Source of the DNA: Lachnospiraceae bacterium
Lineage (GTDB): Bacteria; Bacillota_A; Clostridia; Lachnospirales; Lachnospiraceae
Length of the DNA stretch: 64,000 nucleotides
Direction of reading: 5' to 3'
Assembly: GCA_900764695.1 (NCBI GenBank)
Contig: CAAFOY010000039.1
Location: 1-64,000, forward strand
The notes beneath the pieces were generated by a model, which searched no databases, had not been told where the DNA came from, and saw nothing but the letters and a program-made list of their open reading frames with translations. Within the stretch, counting starts at the first letter, position 1, and the number at the start of each line of letters is the position of its first letter. Positions 52,700-60,898 of the stretch are shown piece by piece. Both the position numbers and the translations under genes were made by a program.

Positions 52700-53320
52700 A
52701 TGAAGAAAAAGTTTATAATTATAATGGGATGTCTTGCCGTAGTATGTGCAGTAATGTCAGCTGTTGTAGCTGTAGGCAATTCATCAGTAAAAATGTCAAA
52801 TAAAAATTTGACAGTTGTAACAGCTCCTGACCAGAAAGAAGCGATGGAGAATGATGCTTTTAAGGAAGAAGAATATGTTGCACCTGAAATTGATGGTACA
52901 AACGTAGCGTTAGACGGAAGAGCAGATGCAAATGGATTTAACGATGTTTACAGAGCACCGAATATAATTGATGGCAGCAGGTTAACATACTGGGAAGGTT
53001 CTCCAAATGAAGATAGCCAGATTATTTCTGTAGATCTAAAGGATGCTTATACTATTCATACAGTTGTAGTTGGACTAAATCCGGCTCAGATTTGGGGAAA
53101 GAGAACTCAGACATTTACAATTGAAGCAAGTGATGACGGACAGAATTATACAGAAGTAATACCATCTACAGATTATGATTTTGATCCAAAGACAGGCAAT
53201 CAGGTCGTTATTGACATTGATAATGTTAAAATGCAGTACATAAGACTGACGTTTACAAAGAACACAGGTGCAGTAGCAGGTCAGATTGCTGAACTTGAAG
53301 TTTATACAAACGACAAATAA
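52700..53320 (+). CDS. secreted/membrane-tethered discoidin (F5/8 type C) domain protein
   Basis: This 206-residue protein has an N-terminal hydrophobic segment (about 4-27) that is either a signal peptide or an anchor. A short linker precedes one discoidin domain (about 68-205), recognisable from NVALDGRADANGF, NIIDGSRLTYWEG and the closing YIRLTFTKNTG...IAELEVY. Such domains (CBM32-like) bind sugars. It starts 10 nt after the beta-helix enzyme, so both are made together; it may be a separate binding subunit for that enzyme. Confidence 0.85.
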   Translation: MKKKFIIIMGCLAVVCAVMSAVVAVGNSSVKMSNKNLTVVTAPDQKEAMENDAFKEEEYVAPEIDGTNVALDGRADANGFNDVYRAPNIIDGSRLTYWEGSPNEDSQIISVDLKDAYTIHTVVVGLNPAQIWGKRTQTFTIEASDDGQNYTEVIPSTDYDFDPKTGNQVVIDIDNVKMQYIRLTFTKNTGAVAGQIAELEVYTNDK

Positions 53321-53421
53321 AATTGTGTGTAGTCTGGAGAGTTTAATTAAATATAATGTGTTTAAAAGATATTTTGCGTAGAACCAATATGTGTTGAAAT
53401 ATAATTTGAAACACAACAAAT

Positions 53422-53485
53422 AAAAAGAATCATACTTGTTATCGGTTTATATGAAATAAATCTGATAAAAGGATGATTCTTTTTT
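53422..53485. terminator. terminator of the pgmB operon
   Basis: AAAAAGAATCAT (53422-53433) pairs with ATGATTCTTTTTT (53473-53485). An inner TTATC...GATAA stem extends it. It can serve both strands. Confidence 0.8.
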
Positions 53486-53508
53486 GTTTAAATAGTACAG
53501 GTTCATGT

Positions 53509-53553
53509 TTAAGGATCTGTAGAATGTTCTTTATGTTTGAATACATTGTCAGA
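53509..53553 (-). pseudogene. duplicated 3' end of the sortase gene
   Basis: On the minus strand these bases encode SDNVFKHKEHSTDP and a stop, matching the sortase C-terminus SADNTFKFKEYSVDS. The copy lies just beyond the sortase stop codon. It is a remnant of a tandem duplication. Confidence 0.6.
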
Positions 53554-53559
53554 CTAAAT

Positions 53560-55098
53560 TTAAGAATCAACAGAATATTCTTTAAATTTAAACGTATTGT
53601 CAGCAGAACACTTGTTAATTAACTTTGTATATGCTTTAGACATACTCTTAGGTACTTTAAATTTGGCTCTAACATATATTTTTGCGAAAGCTTTTTCTCC
53701 TATAGAATCTAAAGTATTGCTCCTTATTTTAACATATTTTAAATTTGGAAGCTTATAGAAAACTTTTTCTTCGATTGTATTTACGCTATCGCCAATAATG
53801 ACTTCTTCAAGTTTAGTACAGTTTACAAAAGCCTTTTTAGGTATAATCTCAACTTTGTTTCCAATTTTTAAGCGCTTTAATTTGTTCAAATTATCAAAAG
53901 CCTTTTTTGAAATGGAAACTACATCAAAAACTCTTCCCTGAAATTCAATGGTTGATGGAATATCCAAAGACTTAATACTTGTGTCTTTAACTCCTTCAAA
54001 AGAAACAGTTGAATTTGATAAAATTTTGAAATTATAACCATCAACTTCACAAGTTTTATTAACAGAGGATTCAACCTCAAGTGAACCGTCGTACCAGTCA
54101 ATTTCATTAAATGACATTGCATTTTCAAATGAAGTTACAGTTGGTTTCTCGCCACCATATTTTTTATACCAGCTTGATGGATATAAAACATTTTTATTAT
54201 AGTGAGCTAAACTTGTGTCTACATCCGAGGATTCATTTTTTCTGACTTTTCTGCAAATGACTACCGTTCTGTAATCATGTACTTCATACGAGCATGTTGA
54301 TAACATTAAAAGTGAATCTTTTTCATTTACATCGACAGGACATTTGTAGGATGAACGAACCTCTATCTGATATAAAAAGTTTAAAAACTGCTCTTTCGTC
54401 TGAAATGTGCTTTGCAGATAATTGAATCCATCACTGCTTTCAAAATCTCCTGAAACTCTCATGTATCCTATTATTTTCCATTTGCTTTCTTTATATAAGG
54501 TGTCAAATGTAATTACAGGATGTTGTTTGTAAAATTCAATATCTTTATATTTTAACAACTGATGAAACATCATTCCTGTCGAATCCATATTATGTCCATG
54601 TATGACAAGATTCTTTGAACGAGGTTTGATTTTTGAATTGCTTTGTATGTAAAGGCAACCATTTTTATCACGACCACCTTCAAAATCATGCTTTAAATAA
54701 AATTCTGAGTTGCCGGTTGACTGCATTACCGGATAATCGATATTAGTTCCGGGAACTTTTAACCAACCTCGTATGTCCGAGTTTATCTCTATAAGTTTTG
54801 AGAACTTTAATAATATTCCATCAGAGCCTTTAGCCCCTTCTTCATATGATTTGTCCAAATTAATGTCAACAGGGGTATTCTCGGACGAATCGTCATCTAT
54901 AACTTCATTGTTGCCGTCAGATTCAGGAGAATCTGAAACTGAATAATATAATGATTTATATTTATTGTTAAGCTGTTTGGAATGATAAGGCTGTATGCCT
55001 AAGTAATAAATCAAAAAAATAACGCATCCAATTAACAATAAAACAGAACAAATCATTACCGTAAGTCTGATTTTTTTCTTGCTTTTAATACTAATCAT
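53560..55098 (-). CDS. class B-like sortase fused to BspA-type leucine-rich repeats
   Basis: This 512-residue protein has an N-terminal membrane helix (about 10-32), a linker and a sortase domain (about 95-285). The catalytic triad is H169 in HGHNM, C269 in LSTCSYE and R277 in YRTVVICRK. GWLKVPGTNIDYPVMQ and the long helix insertion mark class B. After about residue 300 comes a domain with BspA-like LRR_5 repeats (FDVVSISKKAFDNL, IPKKAFVNCTKLEEVIIGDS; about 345-490). Sortases usually end after the catalytic domain, so the fusion is unusual. It is divergent from a gene with an APTTG sorting signal, its likely substrate. Confidence 0.88.
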   Translation of the reverse strand: MISIKSKKKIRLTVMICSVLLLIGCVIFLIYYLGIQPYHSKQLNNKYKSLYYSVSDSPESDGNNEVIDDDSSENTPVDINLDKSYEEGAKGSDGILLKFSKLIEINSDIRGWLKVPGTNIDYPVMQSTGNSEFYLKHDFEGGRDKNGCLYIQSNSKIKPRSKNLVIHGHNMDSTGMMFHQLLKYKDIEFYKQHPVITFDTLYKESKWKIIGYMRVSGDFESSDGFNYLQSTFQTKEQFLNFLYQIEVRSSYKCPVDVNEKDSLLMLSTCSYEVHDYRTVVICRKVRKNESSDVDTSLAHYNKNVLYPSSWYKKYGGEKPTVTSFENAMSFNEIDWYDGSLEVESSVNKTCEVDGYNFKILSNSTVSFEGVKDTSIKSLDIPSTIEFQGRVFDVVSISKKAFDNLNKLKRLKIGNKVEIIPKKAFVNCTKLEEVIIGDSVNTIEEKVFYKLPNLKYVKIRSNTLDSIGEKAFAKIYVRAKFKVPKSMSKAYTKLINKCSADNTFKFKEYSVDS

Positions 55099-55504
55099 AA
55101 ATATCTCCTATTGGATTTGGAAAAGTAAAATAAAGATAATAATGACAAAATATATTTATTTAATTTTCATTATAAAGAGTGTTTAGGGGGGATTTTAAAA
55201 TAGTGTTGAAATATAAAAATGCTTTCGGATTGTTCTGTATTATGTAACAGGAAAATCCACATTTAACTTTAAAATAATTATAATTGTAATAATAAAAAAA
55301 AGCAATAAAACATAAAATTAATAGTAGGAAATAAAGTCAGGTTATATATTGGTAAAACCGTTCCCAAAACAAAGCAGAAGACACAAGCGTAAACATAAAA
55401 AATATAGACATAAAATACAAAATAATTGACAATTGAAAGGTTTTTTTGTGCAATAATAATAAAAAAATGGGTGGTTTTTGGTTAAAACGCACCCACCAAA
55501 CAGA
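55099..55504. other. AT-rich divergent intergenic stretch, no gene seen
   Basis: Short minus-strand frames here are hydrophobic and low in complexity and have no ribosome binding site, so I do not call them. The sortase promoter must lie in the first 150 nt, but no clear -35/-10 pair stands out. Confidence 0.5.
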
Positions 55505-55533
55505 TTGACAAAGGCATGGTGCCATGTTAATAT
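55505..55533 (+). promoter_or_regulatory. promoter of the secreted glucan-binding operon
   Basis: TTGACA (55505-55510), a 17-nt spacer and TAATAT (55528-55533) form a near-consensus promoter, followed directly by an operator exactly as at 40852. The leader to the first gene is about 170 nt. Confidence 0.8.
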
Positions 55534-55535
55534 TA

Positions 55536-55549
55536 GTTTAACGTTAAAC
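55536..55549. promoter_or_regulatory. LacI-family operator 3
   Basis: An exact copy of GTTTAACGTTAAAC lies 2 nt after the -10 box, the same geometry as operator 1. This ties the secreted enzymes and the importer to one repressor. Confidence 0.85.
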
Positions 55550-55578
55550 GGATGTGGGAAAAGTGATTTATTGGGGTG

Positions 55579-55592
55579 TGTCCGGGGGGACA
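55579..55592 (+). promoter_or_regulatory. TGTCC-GGGG-GGACA hairpin in the leader
   Basis: This is a perfect 5-bp stem with a GGGG loop, followed by ATTTTC and an A-rich stretch. The surrounding GGGGTGTGTCCGGGGGG is strikingly G-rich for this genome. It could be a weak terminator or a protein-binding RNA element. Confidence 0.45.
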
Positions 55593-55668
55593 ATTTTCAA
55601 AAAAATCTTTTATTTTACCCAGGAAACAAGAAACAATTAAATAAGTGAAAATCTTTAAACCGTTACAA

Positions 55669-55682
55669 GTTTAACGTTTAAC
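55669..55682. promoter_or_regulatory. LacI-family operator 4 (one mismatch)
   Basis: GTTTAACGTTTAAC differs from the palindrome at one position. It lies 133 bp after operator 3 and 29 bp before the start codon, repeating the two-operator arrangement of the import operon. Confidence 0.75.
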
Positions 55683-55710
55683 TTATTCGAAGAAAGGAAG
55701 AGGTAGAGAA

Positions 55711-56529
55711 ATGAAAAAAACATTTAAAAAGTTATTAGTTATGGTAAGCGCTGTAGTTCTCATATTTAGCATGAACGTAGCAGCGGCAGAGGACATTGTA
55801 TTGAATGATAGTGGAAGTCCATTTATTAAATCATTTGATCCGGGAACAAGTGGAGAATACAAATATTTAGGATATGCTTACTGTTTTGAAGTAGGACCTG
55901 AATATAAATATTTACAGATTACATATACAGGTGATCCTACAGCATTTGATGAATTAAGATTAGAATTTGTAGTTAACTCAGACCCATCAGAGGAAAAGAA
56001 ATTAACTCCTGTATGGTTCAGAGAAAATGACGAAGGTACAGTTAGAACAACAGACGGCGGATTAGTTCCTAATCCTTCAGATAAAGAACAGACAGCAGTA
56101 ATCGATTTAGAAAAATCAGGAATTGACTTATCAACAGGTATCAGAGCGTTCCATATACATGATACACCTGGTAAAGGTAAGTTTACAATTACAGATGCAA
56201 GATTAATGACTAGTGCACCAAAGGGTGGAGCATCAGCAAGTGCAAGCGACGTTAAATCATCTTCAGATGATAAGAAAGCAAGCAGTGATTCAAAATCAAA
56301 ATCAAGCTCAAGCACAGACAGTAAGAGTTCGGATTCATCTTCAAGCAAAGACAGCTCAGCATCATCAGCTTCAGCATCTTCATCAAGCGATAGCTCAGAA
56401 TCAGTAGGAGGTGGCGCAACAGCAGCACCTACAACAGGTTCAGCAACATATCCAATTGCTATAGCTATAGGAGGTATTGTAGTAGCAGGCGCAGCATTAG
56501 TTGCATCAAAGAAAATGAAAATCCAGTAG
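55711..56529 (+). CDS. wall-anchored protein with one novel module and APTTG sorting signal
   Basis: This 272-residue protein has a signal peptide (1-26), one copy of a beta-rich module (about 30-168) and a Ser/Lys-rich linker (about 170-235). It ends with APTTG at 239-243, a hydrophobic stretch (IAIAIGGIVVAGAALVA) and a KKMK tail. This is the standard layout of a sortase substrate with an xPxTG motif. The module starts around KSFDPGTSGEYKYLGYAYCF and ends in KGKFTITDARL. It recurs three times in the next gene and once after the second GH87. It probably displays a glucan-binding module on the wall. Function is inferred from context. Confidence 0.8.
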   Translation: MKKTFKKLLVMVSAVVLIFSMNVAAAEDIVLNDSGSPFIKSFDPGTSGEYKYLGYAYCFEVGPEYKYLQITYTGDPTAFDELRLEFVVNSDPSEEKKLTPVWFRENDEGTVRTTDGGLVPNPSDKEQTAVIDLEKSGIDLSTGIRAFHIHDTPGKGKFTITDARLMTSAPKGGASASASDVKSSSDDKKASSDSKSKSSSSTDSKSSDSSSSKDSSASSASASSSSDSSESVGGGATAAPTTGSATYPIAIAIGGIVVAGAALVASKKMKIQ

Positions 56530-56553
56530 TTTTAAGAAAGGAAGAAGGTTCAT

Positions 56554-58452
56554 ATGAGATTAAAGAAAATTAGTAACAAAGCAATTGCTTACGCATGCGT
56601 CGGAACATTGGCGGTAAGCAGCTTGGCAGGGGTGAACTTTGCATCAGTAAAAGCGGATGAAGAGAGCGGAACAGAAGCAGAAGTTAATTCGTATAAGGAA
56701 GTTAGTATTCCATGGATGGTTAAGGAATATGATCCGGGCACAGATGGTGATTACAAATATCTTGCAGGAATTGATCTTGCAGCACTAGAATTGACTAGTG
56801 ATTATAAATATTTACAACTCACATATACAGGCGATGCTACGGCATTTGATGCTTTAAGATTTGAAATGGCAGGAGCAGATGGCTCTTTAGGAACATATTG
56901 GTTTAAGGAAAACCCACAGGGAACAATTAAGACATCTGATGATACATTAGTTGCAGATCCTTCAGAAGAGGAACAGACAGCAGTAATTGATCTTGAAAAA
57001 TTAGGAATTAGTGGTGCAGACTTAATTACTACGATTCATATGCATGATTCACCGGGAAATGGTAAGTTTACAATTAAGGAAGCTAAGTTTACAAACAGTC
57101 CAAAAGAAGTTAAGTCGATTAGCATTCCATGGATGGCTAAAGAATATAATCCTGGAGAGGGAGAAGGATATCAGTATCTTGCAGGAATTGATCTTGCTGA
57201 CCTAAATGTAACAAAAGATTACCAGTATTTACAGTTATCATATACAGGTGAATCTACATCATTTGATGAACTTAGATTTGAAGTAGTTGGAACAGATAAA
57301 GGATTAGGAACATTCTGGTTTAAAGAAAATCCACAGGGAACAATTAAGACAGTAGATGACACATTAGTTGCTAATCCAACAGAAACAGAGCAGACAGTTG
57401 TAATTGACCTTGCAAAATCAGGAATTACAAATGCTGAAGGAATTGCTACAATCCATATGCATGACACAAAGGGCAAAGGCGCATTTACAATAACAGATGC
57501 TCAGTTTACAAACACACCATTTCAGGTAACTAAGACACCGGTAGAACCTGAAGAAACAACTCCAGAGGAAACAACACCTGACAATAATGGGGAAACAACA
57601 CCGGAAACAACAACAGAAAAAGTAATTGCAGATGGAACAAATGACATCATTTTAAATGGTGATGACCAGGGCAAGAGTGCTATGATTGGAACTTACTCAA
57701 TTAAGAAAGGCTCTGTAGAAAAACCAAATTACAAATATCTTGGATGGGCAACATTTAAAGACTTTGCAAACGAATCATACAAATACTTAAAGATTACATA
57801 TACAGGTAATATTAAATTACTTAGATTTGAATTTGAAGGCAAAGGTGGAGAAAAACAGGGACCATTCTGGTTTGATCCTGAACAGGCAACTCATTTTGTA
57901 ACAGAAGATGGTAGTGCAATTCCACTTGTTGGAAACAACACAACAGTAGTAATTAATCTTGCTAAATCAGGCGTTGATATGAGCAAATATAATTCAGGTG
58001 TACATATGCACTGCTCAGCAGAAGACGAAGATGTAAATATTTCAATTACAGACGCAGTGTTATATGGTGGAAAGAAGAGTGAACCACAGCCAACAACAAC
58101 TGCAGCACCAACAACAAAACCAACAACTGTAGCACCAACAACAACTCAGGCAGCAAAAGTTTCAGTTGGAAAGACAGCTGTTAAGAGTGCAACAAAGAAG
58201 AAATCAGCAAAGAAAGCTTCTGTAGTACTTAAGAAAGTTAAAGGGGCAAAAGGATATCAGGTTAAAATTTCTACATCTAAGAAATTTAAGAGTAAAGCAA
58301 CAAAGACAATCACAACTGCAAAAGTTAAATTTGTTGTTAAGAAATTAAAAGCAAACAAGAAATACTATGTTAAGGCTAGAGCATACAAAGTGGTAAACAA
58401 GGCTAAAGTTTATGGTAAATGGTCAGCAGTTAAACAGGTAAAAAATAAATAA
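56554..58452 (+). CDS. secreted protein with three copies of the novel module and FN3-like tail
   Basis: This 632-residue protein has a signal peptide (about 1-34). Modules 1 and 2 (about 47-186 and 187-325) are close to each other, and both begin SIPWM(V/A)KEY(D/N)PG. After a Thr/Pro/Glu linker (PEETTPEETTPD) module 3 (about 365-508) is more diverged. A second Thr/Pro linker follows, then a basic FN3-like domain (about 540-632, GYQVKISTSKKFKS...YYVKARAYKVV). There is no enzyme domain. Multivalent modules suggest a polysaccharide-capturing scaffold. A ribosome binding site AAGGAAGAAGG lies upstream. A terminator follows. Confidence 0.8.
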   Translation: MRLKKISNKAIAYACVGTLAVSSLAGVNFASVKADEESGTEAEVNSYKEVSIPWMVKEYDPGTDGDYKYLAGIDLAALELTSDYKYLQLTYTGDATAFDALRFEMAGADGSLGTYWFKENPQGTIKTSDDTLVADPSEEEQTAVIDLEKLGISGADLITTIHMHDSPGNGKFTIKEAKFTNSPKEVKSISIPWMAKEYNPGEGEGYQYLAGIDLADLNVTKDYQYLQLSYTGESTSFDELRFEVVGTDKGLGTFWFKENPQGTIKTVDDTLVANPTETEQTVVIDLAKSGITNAEGIATIHMHDTKGKGAFTITDAQFTNTPFQVTKTPVEPEETTPEETTPDNNGETTPETTTEKVIADGTNDIILNGDDQGKSAMIGTYSIKKGSVEKPNYKYLGWATFKDFANESYKYLKITYTGNIKLLRFEFEGKGGEKQGPFWFDPEQATHFVTEDGSAIPLVGNNTTVVINLAKSGVDMSKYNSGVHMHCSAEDEDVNISITDAVLYGGKKSEPQPTTTAAPTTKPTTVAPTTTQAAKVSVGKTAVKSATKKKSAKKASVVLKKVKGAKGYQVKISTSKKFKSKATKTITTAKVKFVVKKLKANKKYYVKARAYKVVNKAKVYGKWSAVKQVKNK

Positions 58453-58471
58453 TAATAACAGTTAATTACTA

Positions 58472-58511
58472 GAAAGCCCTCACGTAATAAACATGTGAGG
58501 GCTTTCGTTTT
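58472..58511 (+). terminator. strong terminator just before the first GH87 gene
   Basis: GAAAGCCCTCAC (58472-58483) pairs perfectly with GTGAGGGCTTTC (58495-58506), followed by GTTTT. Only 14 nt separate its tail from the next start codon, so GH87 expression depends on readthrough of this hairpin. Confidence 0.88.
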
Positions 58512-58525
58512 AAAAGAAAGGGCAA

Positions 58526-60838
58526 ATGAAAGTGAAGAAGGGAAAAGTTTTTACAGCTATATTGATGGGAATAGTAATGACAACAGGGGGAAATATGACA
58601 GAATTTAATACAGAAGTAAAGGCGGATATAAGTTCAGAATTTGAAATTCCTCAAGCAGATGAGGCAGGAAGAATTGGTGCAAGCATGCCCTATCTTAGAT
58701 ATGATTCAAAAGATGCAGAGATTGGAAATGGCGCAAAAATAGAAGAATCAGTAAAATCTGAACGAACAAAGATTGCAAGTCAGGCGTCACAACAGTCGTA
58801 TGTAAGTCTGCCGGTTAAAAATTCATATGCAGAATGGACTGCAGTTAAAAGTGGTTCAGGTGTAACAATGAGATTTACAATGCCGGATTCAACAGACGGT
58901 AAAGGATTAACAGGTAGTCTTGATGTATATGTAAATGGAGAATTTTGTCAGAAAGTTGATTTGACATCTTATTACATGTGGCAATATTTTGCAGGTGGAA
59001 ATCCAAGTGATAAAAACAACGGAGGAGTTCCGTGCTTTGCATTTGATGAAGTACATTTTATTTTGAATAAAACTTTAAATCCGGGGGACAAAATAAGAGT
59101 TCAAAACTCAAGAAGAGACAATTTAATTTATGGTGTAGATTTTGTTGAAATCGAAGAAGTTCCACAACCTATTTCACAACCTGCAAATTCTTTGAATGTT
59201 GTAGATTATGGTGCGAAGCCAAATGATGGAAAAGATGATTATAATGCAATAAGAAATTGTATAAGTGCTGCTAATATTCAGGGAAAAGATGTTTATTTTC
59301 CAGAAGGAACTTTTAATATAGGCAGAAAATGGACTTTTTATGGAAAGAACATAAAAGTTACGGGAGCAGGAATGTGGTATACAAACATTCAGTTCACAAA
59401 CAGTAATGCGAATAGCGGAGGAATTGCATTTGCAGGAGAAAATTCATGTTATAATGTAGAATTTTGCAATATGTATATTAATTCAAATTTAAGCTCAAGA
59501 TATAATGAACAGGCATCATATAAATGTTTTAGTGATGTTCCGGGAAATGGAAGTGTAATACATGATATTTGGGAAGACCATTTTGAGTGTGGATTTTGGT
59601 TAGGAGATTATAGTGGAACAGTTGATTATTCAGATGGAATGAAAATAATCAATTGTAGAATTAGAAACAATTTAGCTGACGGAGTAAATTTCTGTCAGGG
59701 TACAAGCAATAGTGTGGTATATAACTGCTCAATAAGAAATAATGGAGATGACGGACTGGCATGTTGGAATAATAATTATTTGTCAGCGAAAGATGAAACA
59801 GGAAATGTGTTTGCATATAATACAATAGACTTTATTTGGAGAGCCGGAGGCATTGCAATATATGGAGGAGATGGATTTAATATTTACAATAATTATATTT
59901 GCGATACATTCATGGCATCTGGAATTCATTTGAATACAACATTTGATGGATATAAATTTAATAATACGAAAAATATAAAATTCGAAAATAATACATTGGT
60001 AAGATGTGGAACATATAAAGATAGTTGGGGTAGTTCTTTAGCAGCTATAGATATTTCGCAAAATGTAAAGAATGTTTCATTTGTTAATACAAAAATATAT
60101 GATGCATGGCACGATGGAATAGCTTTAAAGGACAACATACAAGGGATAAAATTTGAAAATACAATAATTTATGGAAGTGGAACTGCAGGACAGAAAGTGT
60201 CAGGAAATGTAGGAGCAGCAATTAAGACATCGGGAAGTCCGAAAGCTCAAATTGATAATATAAGTATAACTAACAGTGCTTATAATCATAATGACAAACC
60301 GTATCTTTTTACAGGAAGTTATAATGGAATTTCAATTTTGAACGAATTGTTGTATAATAATTTGGCTTATGAAGTACCGGGATATCCTGAAGTTTCAGAT
60401 GTTACAAAGGATGAGGAGACAATAAAACCAGGTGATAACGAGACAACACCTGGAAATGACAACCGTAATGATACGGGAAATTTAATGAATTCGGGAACAT
60501 CTTCGAATTCAGAAACAGTTTCAAATCAGAATGATGAGACTGAGAAAAAAATAACAAAGAATAAACCGGGAAAAGTAAAAATAAAGTCTGTAAAAAAGAC
60601 AAAAGGCAAAATGAAAATTGCATTGAAAAAATTAAGAGGGGTTTACAGGTATCAGATTAAAGTTTCAACTTCAAAGAAGTTTGTAGGCAAAAATACTCTT
60701 ACTAAAAACTTAAAGGGGACAAAAGCGGTTTTCAAAAAAATCAATGTAGCAAAAAAGTATTACGTTAAGGCTAGAGCGTATAAAATTGTGGAAAAGAAAA
60801 GATTATATGGAAGATGGTCGGGGGTCGTATCTAAATAA
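58526..60838 (+). CDS. GH87-family alpha-1,3-glucanase/mycodextranase-like enzyme
   Basis: This 770-residue secreted enzyme has a signal peptide (about 1-33) and a beta-sandwich carbohydrate-binding-like region (about 60-215, with LPVKNSYAEWT and DVYVNGEF). A right-handed beta-helix follows (about 225-620), opening LNVVDYGAKPNDGKDDYNAI. Candidate catalytic aspartates are D385 (LADGVNF) and D408/D409 (NNGDDGLACW), placed as in characterised GH87 enzymes. A Thr/Asn-rich linker and an FN3-like basic tail (about 680-770) end it. GH87 enzymes cut alpha-1,3-glucan or nigeran. The start is preceded by AAAGGG. It is paralogous to the next gene but lacks its CARDB domains and novel module. Confidence 0.85.
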   Translation: MKVKKGKVFTAILMGIVMTTGGNMTEFNTEVKADISSEFEIPQADEAGRIGASMPYLRYDSKDAEIGNGAKIEESVKSERTKIASQASQQSYVSLPVKNSYAEWTAVKSGSGVTMRFTMPDSTDGKGLTGSLDVYVNGEFCQKVDLTSYYMWQYFAGGNPSDKNNGGVPCFAFDEVHFILNKTLNPGDKIRVQNSRRDNLIYGVDFVEIEEVPQPISQPANSLNVVDYGAKPNDGKDDYNAIRNCISAANIQGKDVYFPEGTFNIGRKWTFYGKNIKVTGAGMWYTNIQFTNSNANSGGIAFAGENSCYNVEFCNMYINSNLSSRYNEQASYKCFSDVPGNGSVIHDIWEDHFECGFWLGDYSGTVDYSDGMKIINCRIRNNLADGVNFCQGTSNSVVYNCSIRNNGDDGLACWNNNYLSAKDETGNVFAYNTIDFIWRAGGIAIYGGDGFNIYNNYICDTFMASGIHLNTTFDGYKFNNTKNIKFENNTLVRCGTYKDSWGSSLAAIDISQNVKNVSFVNTKIYDAWHDGIALKDNIQGIKFENTIIYGSGTAGQKVSGNVGAAIKTSGSPKAQIDNISITNSAYNHNDKPYLFTGSYNGISILNELLYNNLAYEVPGYPEVSDVTKDEETIKPGDNETTPGNDNRNDTGNLMNSGTSSNSETVSNQNDETEKKITKNKPGKVKIKSVKKTKGKMKIALKKLRGVYRYQIKVSTSKKFVGKNTLTKNLKGTKAVFKKINVAKKYYVKARAYKIVEKKRLYGRWSGVVSK

Positions 60839-60856
60839 CCAACACAATTGCGAATA

Positions 60857-60870
60857 GTTGAACGTAAAAC
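60857..60870. promoter_or_regulatory. degenerate operator-like site between the GH87 genes
   Basis: GTTGAACGTAAAAC matches GTTTAACGTTAAAC at 12 of 14 positions. It has no promoter next to it and lies 29 bp before the second GH87 start. It is possibly a roadblock or a relic. Confidence 0.35.
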
Positions 60871-60898
60871 TTTAAATAAAATAAGAAGGAGAAGAAAC

